From Portulaca oleracea (lineage: Eukaryota; Streptophyta; Magnoliopsida; Caryophyllales; Portulacaceae), in contig CM055868.1 in NCBI GenBank assembly GCA_029582165.1, positions 7,391,501 through 7,455,500 on the forward strand: 64,000 nucleotides of DNA. The letters are read 5' to 3'. The translations under genes were made by a program, and so were the position numbers. A model generated the notes under the pieces. That model searched no databases, had not been told where the DNA came from, and saw only the letters and a list, made by a program, of their open reading frames with translations. This document shows, piece after piece, positions 34,050 through 44,160 of the stretch (position 1 is the first letter of the stretch; each line of letters starts with the position of its first letter).

Positions 34050-34150
34050 CTGAGCGGCCCTAATAGCCTGCCATCTATCATTGGCGTTGAGCGGCCCTAA
34101 TAGCCTGCCAATCATTGGCGTTGAGCGGCCCTAATAGCCTGCCATCTATC
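34050..34150. repeat. Three tandem copies of a 34-37-bp unit
   Basis: TGAGCGGCCCTAATAGCCTG starts at 34051, 34088 and 34122. The third copy encodes the C-terminal end of the OTU reading frame on the minus strand, so the duplication lies at the 3' end of that gene. Confidence 0.9.
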
Positions 34151-34741
34151 AATACGAGCCTGGAAAGGCTCATCCCAACCCTGAACAGTTATGTCTCTAG
34201 CTGCTTGCCATCCAATATGAATCGGCGGTAGAGGGCAGTCATCCCGTAAATGTATAAGCATGAAGTGGTTATTGTATCGCACAATTCCCTGAACTTTCGC
34301 AGGTCCCGTAAGTCTAGGCCCTCCTCTTATGGGTAATATTGATATGCATAGTTCGTATGCTGCGATCGTGGACCGTGGAGGTGTTGACAAGAAGACCCAC
34401 ATCATATTCATCGTTGTCGCAGCTGGAAATAAGTCATTTGGAGCCGACATCCAATGTTCGAACGGGGCTGGCCCAGCCAAGTGGCCGTAAATCCGTGCGT
34501 GTGTCTCAAGGAACATCTCCTTGCTGTTAGAAAACGTAGAAACATATGCATTTTCACTCGCCCGCAACTCAGTGCTCATTGAGACCCTAGCGATTGACCA
34601 CTTTTCCTGATCCCCGTAACCTGCCTCGGCCACGCATCTGAACCCACAGTTGCCATCAGCTTCCACATCCGTCCATCCAACGACGTATGGCAGAATGAAA
34701 TGTGGCAAAGCGTCCTCGAACGGGAACGGATCTTGACGCAT
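34112..34741 (-). CDS. OTU-like cysteine protease domain, probable C-terminal part of the MULE protein
   Basis: 209 codons. VEADGNCGFRCVAEAGYG (residues 27-44) carries the OTU Asp and nucleophile Cys (DGNCGFR). NNHFMLIHLR near residue 163 supplies the expected His. OTU domains cleave ubiquitin-type linkages, and plant Mutator-like elements are known to carry them. The upstream minus-strand sequence contains ATTCGCAG/GT at 34751-34756, a good splice acceptor. A donor at 34829-34830 gives a 78-bp intron that would join this frame to upstream sequence in frame. So this is probably the last exon of a larger protein rather than a free-standing gene. All three catalytic positions look intact. Confidence 0.72.
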   Translation of the reverse strand: MRQDPFPFEDALPHFILPYVVGWTDVEADGNCGFRCVAEAGYGDQEKWSIARVSMSTELRASENAYVSTFSNSKEMFLETHARIYGHLAGPAPFEHWMSAPNDLFPAATTMNMMWVFLSTPPRSTIAAYELCISILPIRGGPRLTGPAKVQGIVRYNNHFMLIHLRDDCPLPPIHIGWQAARDITVQGWDEPFQARIDRWQAIRAAQRQ

Positions 34742-34883
34742 CCGGTTGATACCTGCGAATCATATTAACTTAAGTTATAAACAACAATATATGGTCACTA
34801 TTGAAACCAAACAAGTACTATAAATATACGCAAAACTCTGACCCCATCCCAACCGATGAAGAATCTGGTTCCCTTTTCTCGAA

Positions 34884-36664
34884 TTAATTCGTTGTCTTGC
34901 TACCCGTCCGATGATCGTCGTACTCAAACGCACCGGGATTGCGTCGCGTTGATTTTGATGTCTTGATCTGCCGCGTGGGGGCTTGTCTGCGGATCAGGAA
35001 TATACTCCGCCGGGATTCAACTTTCCATTGAGGACATCGCTTACGTGTCGCATACAACCGCTGAGTCACTCTCCGAACACAGTTAGCCAGTTCCTCAAAA
35101 TGTTCTAAGTCTGTACCTGGTGGAATATCATTTGAGCATGCAGCTTCACCATCGTCAATCACTGACAGTTGTCTCAGAAACACATTTATCCGTGTCAGTG
35201 GAATTGGCTCTCCAGATGCGTAAACTTCCATCATAGAACACGCGCACGGGAGAAGGTGGGTCCTCGACACCAGGTGATCGCATAAGTAGCATTCATTTTC
35301 ATACCTCATCGCCAGCATCTTATTGAGCTCATACGACATAAGGTCCAACGCATGATGAGATACTCTTCCGAGCAAATTCTTAAAGAAATGAGATCGACCT
35401 AATTGCCTGTGCGTGCTCCTTGACTGTTCAAGCTCCCTCTTAATCTCCGTATGTTGATTCTCCAAGTGAAAGTGAATCTTCGCAAACACACGATCGAAGG
35501 TGCCTCTGGAACTGCCGATATAATACTTTAGTGATGAATGCTCGCTCTCAACTCTTGAAGTGGCTGTGTTCCCCATATGAGGTACGTTGTCGGTCCAAGC
35601 ACAAACAAATTTTTCCTTATGACTCAGCCACGTTCCCGTAAGATAATCAACTATCGGTTTGTTTTGCCCGATCCACGCGTTAACAACCTCTTTCCACTTG
35701 ACATTGAAATCTCCAACAGTCTTCGCATGTACAATGCCGTTCCAGAAATGATGTCTGAAATGAAGCCCGAGTCCGAGCTTCTTGCCCCCAGTAAGGACGT
35801 TCACTTTGTTCTCCACATCATTCGCAATATGCCACACGCACAAAAGATGATGCACATTTGGGTAAACCTTGGCGACAGCCCCCAACAAAGCATCCTGTTT
35901 GTCCGTCACAAACACGGATGGAATTACATCGGTACCCAACAATTCATACACTCTCCACAATAGCCACTCATAAGATTCCATCTTCTCGTCCCGCATGAAC
36001 GAGTAAGCTATCTGGAAGTTGCGGTTCGTCGGTGTCATGCCTACGAGCTCACATAAAGGCCACTATTCCTTGTTTGTCTTGTACGTTGTGTCAATGAGAA
36101 TGACATTTGGGTACGTACGTAGCAACTTCAACGAGTAAGGATGGCATAAAAACACCTAACGAAGCTCGCCATCGTCATCATAATCGACAAAAGAGACGCA
36201 TCGCCGAAGTTTCGCCATGCGCAAGCATTGTCCCGCGACCGTCCTACCATCCAATTCCTCGGTCGCATCTTTGCCCGCTCGTTGTAAACTTGCTTCACGC
36301 TTATCGCAGATGCGGAACCTAATCTTCAACGACGTTTGTATCGTCGCGGTGTACCCCGTGTTGGTCATATCCGGACATGTTCTTTCATTTGAGGTTAATG
36401 AATGTTCAGGACGATGCCCTTCCTCGCACACGATGAAGGCATGATTGTGCTTCCGGCCACCGTCGCACACTCTAACTCGCCATTCCGTTTCGTTGCGAGT
36501 CCACGCAACAATGGCGAATTTACATTGGCACGCCGCCGTTGACGTACTCGACGAGCCGCATCATCTAGATCGTTCAATTTGCCACGATACTTTCCGTACC
36601 TCCAAGACTTCAAATAACACCTTAACGGACTATCGGCATCTTTTCTCTTATGCGAAGCCCGCAT
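34884..36664 (-). pseudogene. Mutator-like (MULE) transposase with SWIM zinc finger, broken
   Basis: On the minus strand the 384-codon open part (34884-36038) holds the MULE transposase core: VFVTDKQDALLGAV with a catalytic Asp, CVWHIANDVENK with the conserved C..H, and RVESEHSSLK with the catalytic Glu. A SWIM zinc finger (CYLCDHL...LPCAC) follows. Just upstream, YPNVILIDTTYKTN carries the first catalytic Asp but is separated by an in-frame TAG at about 36067. Further upstream, two frames (36156-36470 and 36395-36664) contain the FAR1-like N-terminal region (DGGRKHNHAFIVCEEGHRP), shifted by at least one indel. The enzyme would cut and rejoin element ends in the nucleus; this copy cannot encode it whole. 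Confidence 0.82.
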
Positions 36665-37368
36665 AAACCTAAAACCGATTGTCGCAGGCTACTCCATTGG
36701 CCCAACCTTGCAATGCTTCAATACTCGAACACATTTTACGTTACAAAATGTGAGTAATCAACGCCGTCCCGCCAAAGTCCTCCAAAAAACCTACAAACAA
36801 TAAAAACAATTATTATTAATATACTAATAATAATGGTATACTAATTCGTAATAATAATGTTAGTAGCTTCAACATTAATAAATAACAAACAATTCTAATA
36901 TTAATTATCATAATAATAATATTATTAAAAAAAACATTGTAACATAATTAACATAATAATAACAATTAACAACATTATTTACCATAATAATATTATTTTA
37001 AATAAATAAATAATACTTTTAACAACATTTACTAATATTGTTAATAATATCAACAACACTTATAAACAACTTGTTTTAATAATATTAATTAACATAATTT
37101 AAACATAATAATTATAATTAATAACATTAAATATTAATAAAAATTTTATTTAAATAACAATATTAACAATAAAAATTAGCATAATTAACATAATATAATA
37201 ATAATAACAACACTTCTAAACATCTTATTTATGATAATATGTTTTAACAAAATTTACATAACAATTATAATTAACGACATTTATTACCTTAATAATATTA
37301 ACATAAATAAATAAATAATATTTTTTACATAAACAATAATATAAACATTTTATAAAAACTAAAAAAAA
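36665..37368. other. AT-rich low-complexity interval
   Basis: Mostly AATAAT, TAACA and ATTAAT combinations, from 36790 to 37370. No coding potential. It is probably the untranslated end of the Mutator-like element. Confidence 0.6.
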
Positions 37369-37565
37369 AATAAAACGAAAATTTTTCCCGGAAAATCACG
37401 GCTGCCGCGCCCAGATCCAGCCGGCGCCGCGGCACTGCCGTGCAGACCGTGCGGCACAGCCGCGGCTGTTGCCGCACGATCCGCACGGCCGCGCCTCGGC
37501 TTCGGCAGGATCTGGGCGCGGCAACCGTGCATTTCCGGAAAAAATTTTCGTTTTATTTTTTTTTT
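37369..37565. repeat. GC-rich palindrome in AT-rich surroundings
   Basis: The left arm (from about 37369) reads AAAACGAAAATTTTTCCCGG, then CGGCTGCCGCGCCCAGATCC. The right arm carries the complement and ends near 37565. Between them are further self-complementary GC-rich segments (GCGGCACAGCCGCGGCTG). The stretch stands out sharply against AT-rich DNA on both sides. Confidence 0.8.
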
Positions 37566-37740
37566 AGAATTTAAATTTTACATACTAACCTCTTGTTCTT
37601 CACTTGAATTACCACCTTCTATTGACATTTTAGGTTGAATTTCTAAAAGAAATCAAAATTTTAGAGAGAGAAATTGAGAGGAGAGTGAGAGGAGAGAGAG
37701 AGAGAGAGTTTTAGAGAGAAGGTGAGTTGAATTATATAAA

Positions 37741-37804
37741 GGGCAAAAACGTCTTTTGGGGGGGGCGACATTAGTAAAAAGGGGGGCGGCAAATAGTAAT
37801 ACCC
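37741..37804. other. Probable right terminus of the Mutator-like element
   Basis: Read from the outside, the sequence is GGGTATTACTATTTGCCGCC followed by a C-run, CTAATGTCGCC and a second C-run. Such GGGTATT...GCCGCCCCC ends are common in plant MULEs. A microsatellite of CAAG/CAGG lies just outside at about 37853-37880. The matching left end was not found. Confidence 0.5.
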
Positions 37805-37880
37805 ATTATTATTATATCTAAGGGTGAAATTGTGAATTCATGTGTGAACACAAGCAAGCAAGCAGGCAGGCAAGCAGCAA

Positions 37881-38361
37881 AACAAAAAAAACCAAGTGCC
37901 GCTTTTAATATAGAGTAAAGATATTACACAGTGAATTGATGGGACAAACTAGTCATTTCAACCGTACGAATATAGAAACTATTTTTTCCTATTTCTTTTC
38001 TTTTTATTTTGTTGGATTCTTTCCGAGTCATTCTCCGGTTCTCCCAGCACGACACACAGCTTCCAATCATTGATTCATTGAGGAGTAAGTAGGCCGCCAG
38101 TAGCCACTAGCCGGTTGCCCGTGGGAGTCCACTGTACAATGACTTCAATATCAATTTCATATTTCCTTTCCTCCTTTTTATATTGACTGTCATGATTTTT
38201 AATATTTTTTTTAATTAATAACTTTTTTATTTAATACTTTATTATCAATGATAATATTATATTTTTAGAATGATATTTTTTATTATAAATTTAATGACAG
38301 TAGTTCAATTATATATGTAGAGAAATATATGATTAAACTTTTTTAGTTTGGACTGCATAAT
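37881..38361. other. Intergenic sequence
   Basis: AT-rich with a moderately GC-rich patch near 38020-38140. No gene or element recognised. Confidence 0.5.
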
Positions 38362-38364
38362 TTT

Positions 38365-38808
38365 CACTACTAAAAATATGTGTATTACCAACCACTTTTC
38401 TCCAACCAATTTAAAATGGTTGGAAAAACCAACTATTTTAGCAACCATTTGATATTCCAACTATTTTTCAAAAAAATTTGTGGGAAAAATTGTTGGAATT
38501 TCCAACCAAATTTGCTAAAATTGGTTGGAAAATTTTCCTACCATTCTTTTTCCTACTATTTGAAATTGGTTGGAAAAATGGTTAGTAATCCAACCATTTT
38601 TCCAACCATCTTCAAATAGTAGGAAATAGGGTGGTAGGAAAATTTTCCAACTATTTTAGCAAAATTGGTTGGAATTTCCAACCATCTTTCCCACAAAATT
38701 TTTTGGAAAATAGTAGGAATATTAAATAGTTGTTAAAATGGTTGGTTTTTCCATCCATTTGAAATTGGTTGGAAAAAATGATTGGTAATACACATATTTT
38801 TAGTAGTA
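38365..38808. mobile_element. CACTA-type foldback MITE 1
   Basis: The left end is CACTACTAAAAATATGTG and the right end its complement, differing at the terminal base (AGTAGTA instead of AGTAGTG). TTT lies on both sides, matching the 3-bp duplication of CACTA elements. Nearly the whole 444 bp folds into one imperfect hairpin made of repeated TTCCAACCATTT / AAATGGTTGGAA motifs. No transposase. A diverged relative lies at 52694-53036. Confidence 0.85.
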
Positions 38809-38811
38809 TTT

Positions 38812-39175
38812 TAAATGGACAATATATGACGGATGGAGTATATGCCATGCAACTTTTGATCAATCTCTCTCTTCTTTTAAAAAAAATTTGAAAATAAAAT
38901 GGATATGGATTTTTGTAAAAAATTTGGCAACAGAAAATGTGACTGCATGCAGTATAAGGAGTTACATAACTCATTGTAGGGCTATTTCTTCGAAGAGATT
39001 GGGTCATTTAAATTTCAAAGGGGAGAAAAGACACGTTGAAATTTAGGAGACTAGCCGATTAATAGGAATAATTTGGAGGAATGTGTGGAAAAGTCATATG
39101 ATAGATTGGAATATTGGATGAAGAAGCGCATAGCATGGCGAAGGTTGACAGTAATATAGGATTTATTCATAATGA
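38812..39175. other. Intergenic sequence
   Basis: No gene, RNA or transposon terminus recognised between the CACTA MITE and Pack-MULE 3. Confidence 0.5.
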
Positions 39176-39649
39176 GAGTTCTTGGATAAAAATGCCACTA
39201 AATTTTATAAAAATTGCAATTTGCCACCCGAAAGAAATGTAATGAAAATGCCATTAATTTATATTAACAGATACAAAAATGTCACTTTACTTGTTTTTTT
39301 ACCAGCAACGGCTAGTTATATGCAGGTTTAGGGTTTAATATCTTCATTAAGCATTAAAATTTCCCCCATTCAAACAACCTACCCTAGTAATATTTACCCT
39401 CTAAAAATTAATTACCCTCCCCCTAAAATTTTTTTTACTGTATAAATTAACTGCCCCTTCCCCCTGATTCTTCATCTTCTTCTTTCAGCTTCCTTCTTCA
39501 TCTTCTCCCCAAACTTTTGCCATAGTTGAGTTCTCCTCAGTTCTTCTTCTTCAATTATGGGCATAAAAATTAGGGCTTTCTTCTTTATTCTTCCTTTCTG
39601 ACCCCGAAAAGTTTTCATCTCTCTTCCTCATCTCTTCTTCTTCATTCCT

Positions 39650-40190
39650 CACCAACTCAAACAAACCCGCTCAACAACACCACCCTCCTCCGTCGTCATC
39701 TCCGCCACCATCTCCGCCCATCAAATGAAGCAGCGAATATGGCCATCTCGATCCGATAGGGCCCCCTTCACCGCCCTCCCCCTCGCAAAGCTCCACCCTT
39801 CGATCGATCCGACAGTTAAATTGCAGTTGAATTAATATCGACATAACCAAATACAGATAGAAGCATGGGTTTCAGGCTACTGATCGTAGCTCACTAGTTT
39901 CTAGTCCAAATTTTCGACGCTTTGATAGGACAGATGGAACTTTAACAGCTTCTATTCTTGATGCAAAATCGTCACAATCAGACATATCTTGCTCTTTAGC
40001 AGCATTGATTATTGTCTGCAACAATTGGAGGGGGTCACCATGGCTGACGGCCAAGATTGCACATCTGCCAAAGTCCATGTTATACTTTTATCCATACAAC
40101 CACCCAATGTTGACAGATCATTTCATAAGGATCCATACAATCAAATAGACATATTGGAACAGAGTGAAATTTAGCCACTTGGATTAATTG
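39650..40190 (-). pseudogene. Captured gene fragment in Pack-MULE 3, unidentified
   Basis: A minus-strand frame at 39872-40078 encodes 68 residues (ILAVSHGDPLQLLQTIINAA, EAVKVPSVLSKRRKF). It reads like a real soluble helical protein rather than repeat sequence, and its composition differs from the TIRs. A C-rich stretch at 39690-39800 on the plus strand may be a second captured piece. I do not recognise the parent gene, and there is no complete domain. Confidence 0.4.
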
Positions 40191-40719
40191 CAGAGTGAAA
40201 ACCCTACTTTTTTTGCTCAGAAAATGAAGAAGAAGAGATGAGGAAGAGGTGGGTTATGGTGGACAAAGCATATGAGATTGAAGAAGAGAGTTGAGGAAGA
40301 AGAAGATGAACTGGGTTGGGAAGGGGGACAGTAAAAAAATTTGGGAGGATAATTAATTTGGGTGGGTAATTAATTTGGGTAGATAATTTAGGGTGGGGGG
40401 AGGGGATTTTAATGCTTAATGAAGATATTAAACCCTAAACTTGCATATAACTAGCTGTTGTAGGTAAAAAGCAGGTAAAGTGACATTTTTAACTGTTAAC
40501 ATACATTAATGACATTTTCATTACATGTTTTTTTCGGGTGGTAAAATTGCAATTTTTATAAAGTTTAGATGGTGTCAACCAAAGGGGCAAGAAGTTCTCA
40601 CATGAATAGACGTTTAAATATTCGCTGGCTCTTTCAACGACCTATGAGATATAGAAACTTTATAAGGGAAATGTTAGGAATACCCAGACCCTATGCCTAA
40701 TGCATGAAAGCCCATAGTT

Positions 40720-40875
40720 AGCGCATTCATCATAGTTAGGAGCTGGAGTTTCGGGAATATCCCCATTCATAGGTCCGTGATCCACATTTATGAATTGAAA
40801 GGTCCGAATGATCAACTCTACAATCCGTTGTTAGAATCAATAGGTCTTCAAATCGTTCATTTGAAAAAATGGAAA
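40720..40875 (+). pseudogene. ycf2: Plastid ycf2-like fragment
   Basis: One frame reads [18 protein letters not shown], then [17 protein letters not shown] recognise this as part of the large plastid protein Ycf2, a component of the chloroplast inner-membrane import motor complex. Homology ends at about 40873, where Ycf2 should continue. Only about 50 codons of a protein of over 2,000 residues are present, with no start or stop of its own. In the nucleus it is non-functional. Confidence 0.75.
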
Positions 40876-40949
40876 GCTTCAATGAAAGCTAGCTCCTACT
40901 CCTTCTCCTCCTGAATCCTCGTTGGTCTTTCGTTTGTAGTTCGAATTCT

Positions 40950-41090
40950 ATGAATCCGGGTAAAGCGGGTGGAGGAGGGGTCTTCCGAGATAGCCGAGGC
41001 AACAGGCTGGGTGGATACGCTGAGAACATGGGGAGTTGCTCCTCCATGAAAGCTGAGGTTAAGGCGGTTTGGCGTAGGAGAGGTGCGCCA
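40950..41090 (+). pseudogene. RNase H-like fragment of non-LTR retroelement type
   Basis: NPGKAGGGGVFRDSRGN, then GYAENMGSCSSMKAEVKAVW, matches the N-terminal half of the RNase H-like domain found in plant LINE polyproteins (GNPGxAGxGGVxRDxxGN...SxxAEL). Homology stops at the middle of the domain. It sits between the plastid-like and mitochondrial-like pieces. Such retroelement fragments are known in plant mitochondrial DNA, so it probably arrived with them. A 76-codon frame here is open but has no evidence of function. Confidence 0.65.
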
Positions 41091-41166
41091 GCAGCGAGCA
41101 AAAGCAAGGTTATTAGAAGCAAGAAAACGGATGCGCGTACGGAAGCTTTAGTGCGAAGCTGCTCGA

Positions 41167-41241
41167 CTGGTCTCAGTTGAAGATGGGATTGCGCGTGTTT
41201 ATGGATTGAACGAGATTCAAGCCGGGGAAATGGTGGAATTT
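41167..41241 (+). pseudogene. atp1: Mitochondrial atp1-like fragment
   Basis: [20 protein letters not shown] followed by EMVEF corresponds to the N-terminal region of the ATP synthase alpha subunit (mitochondrial atp1), where the usual phrase is [12 protein letters not shown]. Here Glu replaces the Gly. Homology covers only about 25 codons and then breaks, as in chimeric mitochondrial ORFs. Non-functional in this setting. Confidence 0.75.
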
Positions 41242-41659
41242 TCCAGCCCAAGCTTATACGCATTGGCCCACAGGGTGCCCCAATAGGCCCCGAAGCCATT
41301 GGACTATATCCATCTATCCTACCTAAACAGTAAGCCTTTTCTTGTTCGTTCTTCGAATGACGCTAGTGGAGACTAATTCCTTCCGGCTAATGAAGATACT
41401 ACTTCCGTTTGCCCATTCATCCCCAGTGGATCCTTCTTCTACCTAAGAATTGAACGAACCAAGTTCACCTATACGGAGCCGATTTAATGGTAGTTCTTTT
41501 AATCATAGTAATTGGCGAGCAGTCTTCTTTTATTTATTTAATGGGGGTGCGATTTCATTGCTTGGGAACTATCGTTTAATCAACTTCAATTGATCCACAC
41601 TCCGAATCAATCACCGTAACTGTTGCATTTTTATCCAAGAACTCTTTATAATGATGAGT

Positions 41660-42104
41660 AGACTGCAGTGAAACTTTTCAAAGAAATTGGCAAGAAGAAA
41701 GGAAGTGAAAATCACAGGATAAATTTTGAAAGATGTCTATTTGCTAAACGTATGATTTGGTGGTGTTGGATGTTTTGCATTATATTCATAAGCCTTTAAG
41801 TCAGGTGGAATTTAAATAACTGAAAAGAAAAATTCATGGTAGGCCACAAAGAGTGACTATGAAGAATGTAGCTGTAGTTTAAATGCTTAATCAATGCTAC
41901 AGTATTAGAGTCGACAAACGATATCCTTTCGTTTCCTTTTATATTAAAGAGTAAAAGGCGTGAACAGCTGTGTTGTGTCGCCTAATTTTTTGTTTTGCTA
42001 CCTACTTATCCTACAGCTGCTTGCTACCGATTGGAGAATTCAAGAGGCCCAATTTTCTGTTTATTTGTTTAATTTCTACTTCTTAAATCAATGTCTCACT
42101 TTGT
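41660..42104. other. Non-coding interval before the Helitron remnant
   Basis: AT-rich without a recognisable gene. On the minus strand it lies downstream of the Helitron helicase remnant, and may be unrecognised Helitron sequence. Confidence 0.4.
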
Positions 42105-43198
42105 TTAATTTCTACTTCTTTCATAAAGGTAGTGATCAGATTGCAGCAGCCCATGCAATAATGCAACTTCTCGATATGATGATGTTACTACCCCATTAAC
42201 AGTTTTCAGATCGTCAAATGATGTTGGGCCTTTTATATGGTTCAAAAGCAAATGTAAATAATATCTTTTACCTTGAGTTGGGTGTGCAGCTACAACTCGT
42301 CCAATTACGTCTTTTTGCTTTCTTAAGTACCAAAATTTATTCTTTCGATCCCAAACATATTTTTCGGGGAACTCTTTATAGAGAAGTTCTCTTGCTTTTG
42401 GATCACTTTTATTCATTTGAAAGTATTCTGTAAGTGGTGTTTTAGACAATAGATTGTCATTAATGATATAACTAAGATCATTATTGTCTCTAAATGTAAC
42501 ACATTGTTCATTTTCTAAATGTAATTGCAAGCTCTGCACGAAAGGATACATCTCATTTAAATGGAATCCATAGATTCTCCACATAGCTTCAGGAGGAGAA
42601 ATCCATCTTGCGTTTTGAAAGTCAGCAATTTCATCAACATCATTAGATTTTTGTTGGGAAAGTATCTGGAAAGCTACACGATCATGGCCTTTGTATATAT
42701 ATTTGTATAGGTATTTAACTGCACTTATGATTTTGAATGAAATACTCTTACAACAAGGTCGGGTCGATCTTGTGATTCTTCACCTGGAAGTAACTCCTCT
42801 TTTATTTCAGGCCAATTTGGATTACATGTCATTGTTAAGAATATATCAGGTTTTCCAAATCGTTGTACCAACGTCATTGCATCAATGTATCTTTTTCTCA
42901 TATCTCTTGGGCCACCAATGAATGATGCAGGTAGAACTATTCTTTTCCCAACTTTAGATCCATGTGTTTCAGCTTGTTTATGTCGAAAATAATCCAATCT
43001 ATATGTTTTTAATTTAATGTACATATCTATAATGTATTGCTGGAGAAGGCGTTTTGCATGTAGTAAAATTGACTTACCGTATGGCCTGATTTGTAATTTG
43101 TAACAATAGTACTCTCTACATGAAACTGTCTTTCTCTTTTTTTCCTTAGACTTTCCCTTCCGTAGAACTGGAAAACACAAAATGGAAAAGGTAAGCAA
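42105..43198 (-). pseudogene. Helitron Rep/helicase remnant with internal deletion
   Basis: On the minus strand, 43198-42725 encodes part of the Helitron-like N-terminal region (KRIVLPASFIGGPRDMRKRY, then VQRFGKPDIFLTMTCNPNWP and EIKEELLPGEE). A different frame then gives AVKYLYKYIYKGHDRV (about 42720-42670) and a third section (42584-42105) has the pre-helicase region (MWRIYGFHLNEMYP, EFPEKYVW, LLLNHIKGPTSFDDLKTVNG). The catalytic HUH and tyrosine part expected between the first and second sections is absent, and the PIF1 helicase after the third is missing. It cannot support rolling-circle transposition. Neither a Helitron 5' TC nor a matching 3' hairpin in this orientation was found, so it is a fragment. 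Confidence 0.82.
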
Positions 43199-43221
43199 AT
43201 TAACACAATCCTAACATGCAA

Positions 43222-43225
<4 letters not shown>

Positions 43226-43289
<64 letters not shown>
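43226..43289. repeat. (AT)n microsatellite
   Basis: Alternating A and T over about 64 bases, next to the Helitron remnant. Confidence 0.97.
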
Positions 43290-43293
<4 letters not shown>

Positions 43294-44100
43294 TATAACT
43301 TGTTCTTTTATATTGATTGCACTATGCTGATGGGGTGGTTGGAGCTGTTCAGATGAGGGTGACATGCATGGATTCTTTCTATCGATCAAGAGGGAGTGGG
43401 AGAGATTGTTTGAAAGATGGGAAATTTATGAACTTTCTGGAACTAATCGAAGGAGAGTAGTGGAGCAACCATGAAAATGTGTTGTAAAAGTGGATGTGAG
43501 CAATTTTGAGTTGGCCTAACAAATATTTTAACATATAATATAACTTGTATGATAATTTAAAAATTTATTTTACAAATAAGCCTAACAAATTGGTAAAGTT
43601 ATACGAGTAATTTATAAGATAACTAATAAAGTTAAAGAAAAAAATTACATAATTATTTAAATGGGTAAAAATTAATTATGAGATATAGAGAATACAGATA
43701 TAAAAATGGTAAAAATATGTCTAAAATGTGAAATGACAAATAATAAGGGACAAGAAAAGTTAAGCAGACAAATAATTATCATGGAGGTGCTAATTTAAAA
43801 TTCCAGTTTATTGAAAGACTTGGATCGTGTTCTTTAGAGTGGTAGGATCAAGTTATGTTTGGTAAGAAAAGGATAAAATTTGTCATAGGTAAGTTAGTGG
43901 TGAAGTAAAGGTATTTTGTTACCAAAATTTTGACTTTTATTTGAGTATTCAATTCCATTAACCTATAAAATTGAGTCAATTCAACTCCATTTACTTGAAT
44001 TTTATTGAGTCAACTCAACTCTAGCTACTACCTGGTTTTAACAAAAAGTAATAAGTACTCATAGTAACATGCATGAATTATGTTAATGTCATTTTATATA
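43290..44100. other. Non-coding interval, possibly a Helitron body
   Basis: AT-rich with no gene. The Helitron-type terminus at 44131-44160 means part of this stretch may be a non-autonomous Helitron. I could not fix a 5' TC end. Confidence 0.4.
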
Positions 44101-44130
44101 GGAACTCAAACCAAAACATATTGTAAAATA

Positions 44131-44160
44131 GCCCGTGTATAGCACGGGCCATTTCACTAG
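44131..44160 (+). other. Helitron-type 3' terminus A
   Basis: GCCCGTGTATAGCACGGGC can form a short hairpin and is followed by CATTTCACTAG and then T. A hairpin about ten bases before a terminal CTAG, with T after it, is the standard Helitron 3' end. Confidence 0.7.

Larger units (their letters stand above)
40569..41624. other. Organelle-like DNA insertion (mitochondrial with plastid piece)
   Basis: The block interrupts a transposon TIR and is more GC-balanced than its surroundings. It contains, in order, a plastid ycf2-like fragment, an RNase H-like fragment and a mitochondrial atp1-like fragment, all on the plus strand. Joining plastid and mitochondrial pieces is typical of plant mitochondrial genomes, which carry plastid DNA. 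A single transfer of mitochondrial DNA to the nucleus therefore explains it most simply. No clear target duplication flanks it, consistent with end-joining repair. Confidence 0.7.
39176..41645. mobile_element. Pack-MULE 3, right TIR split by organelle-like DNA
   Basis: The ends (GAGTTCTTGGATAAAAATGCC and the complement ending CCAAGAACTC) match Pack-MULE 1, and subterminal sequence is shared for several hundred bases on each side. The flanks are TCATAATGA (39167-39175) and TTATAATGA (41646-41654), 8 of 9 identical. The right TIR stops at AAAGTTTAG (40568) and resumes at GCATTTTTATCC (41625). The 1,056 bases between are foreign. Cargo differs from Pack-MULE 1, so the family has captured host DNA more than once. 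Confidence 0.82.

Noticed and set aside
40889..41299. 136-codon minus-strand frame in the organelle-like block
   Set aside because: It lies opposite the RNase H-like and atp1-like fragments, which are recognisable on the plus strand.
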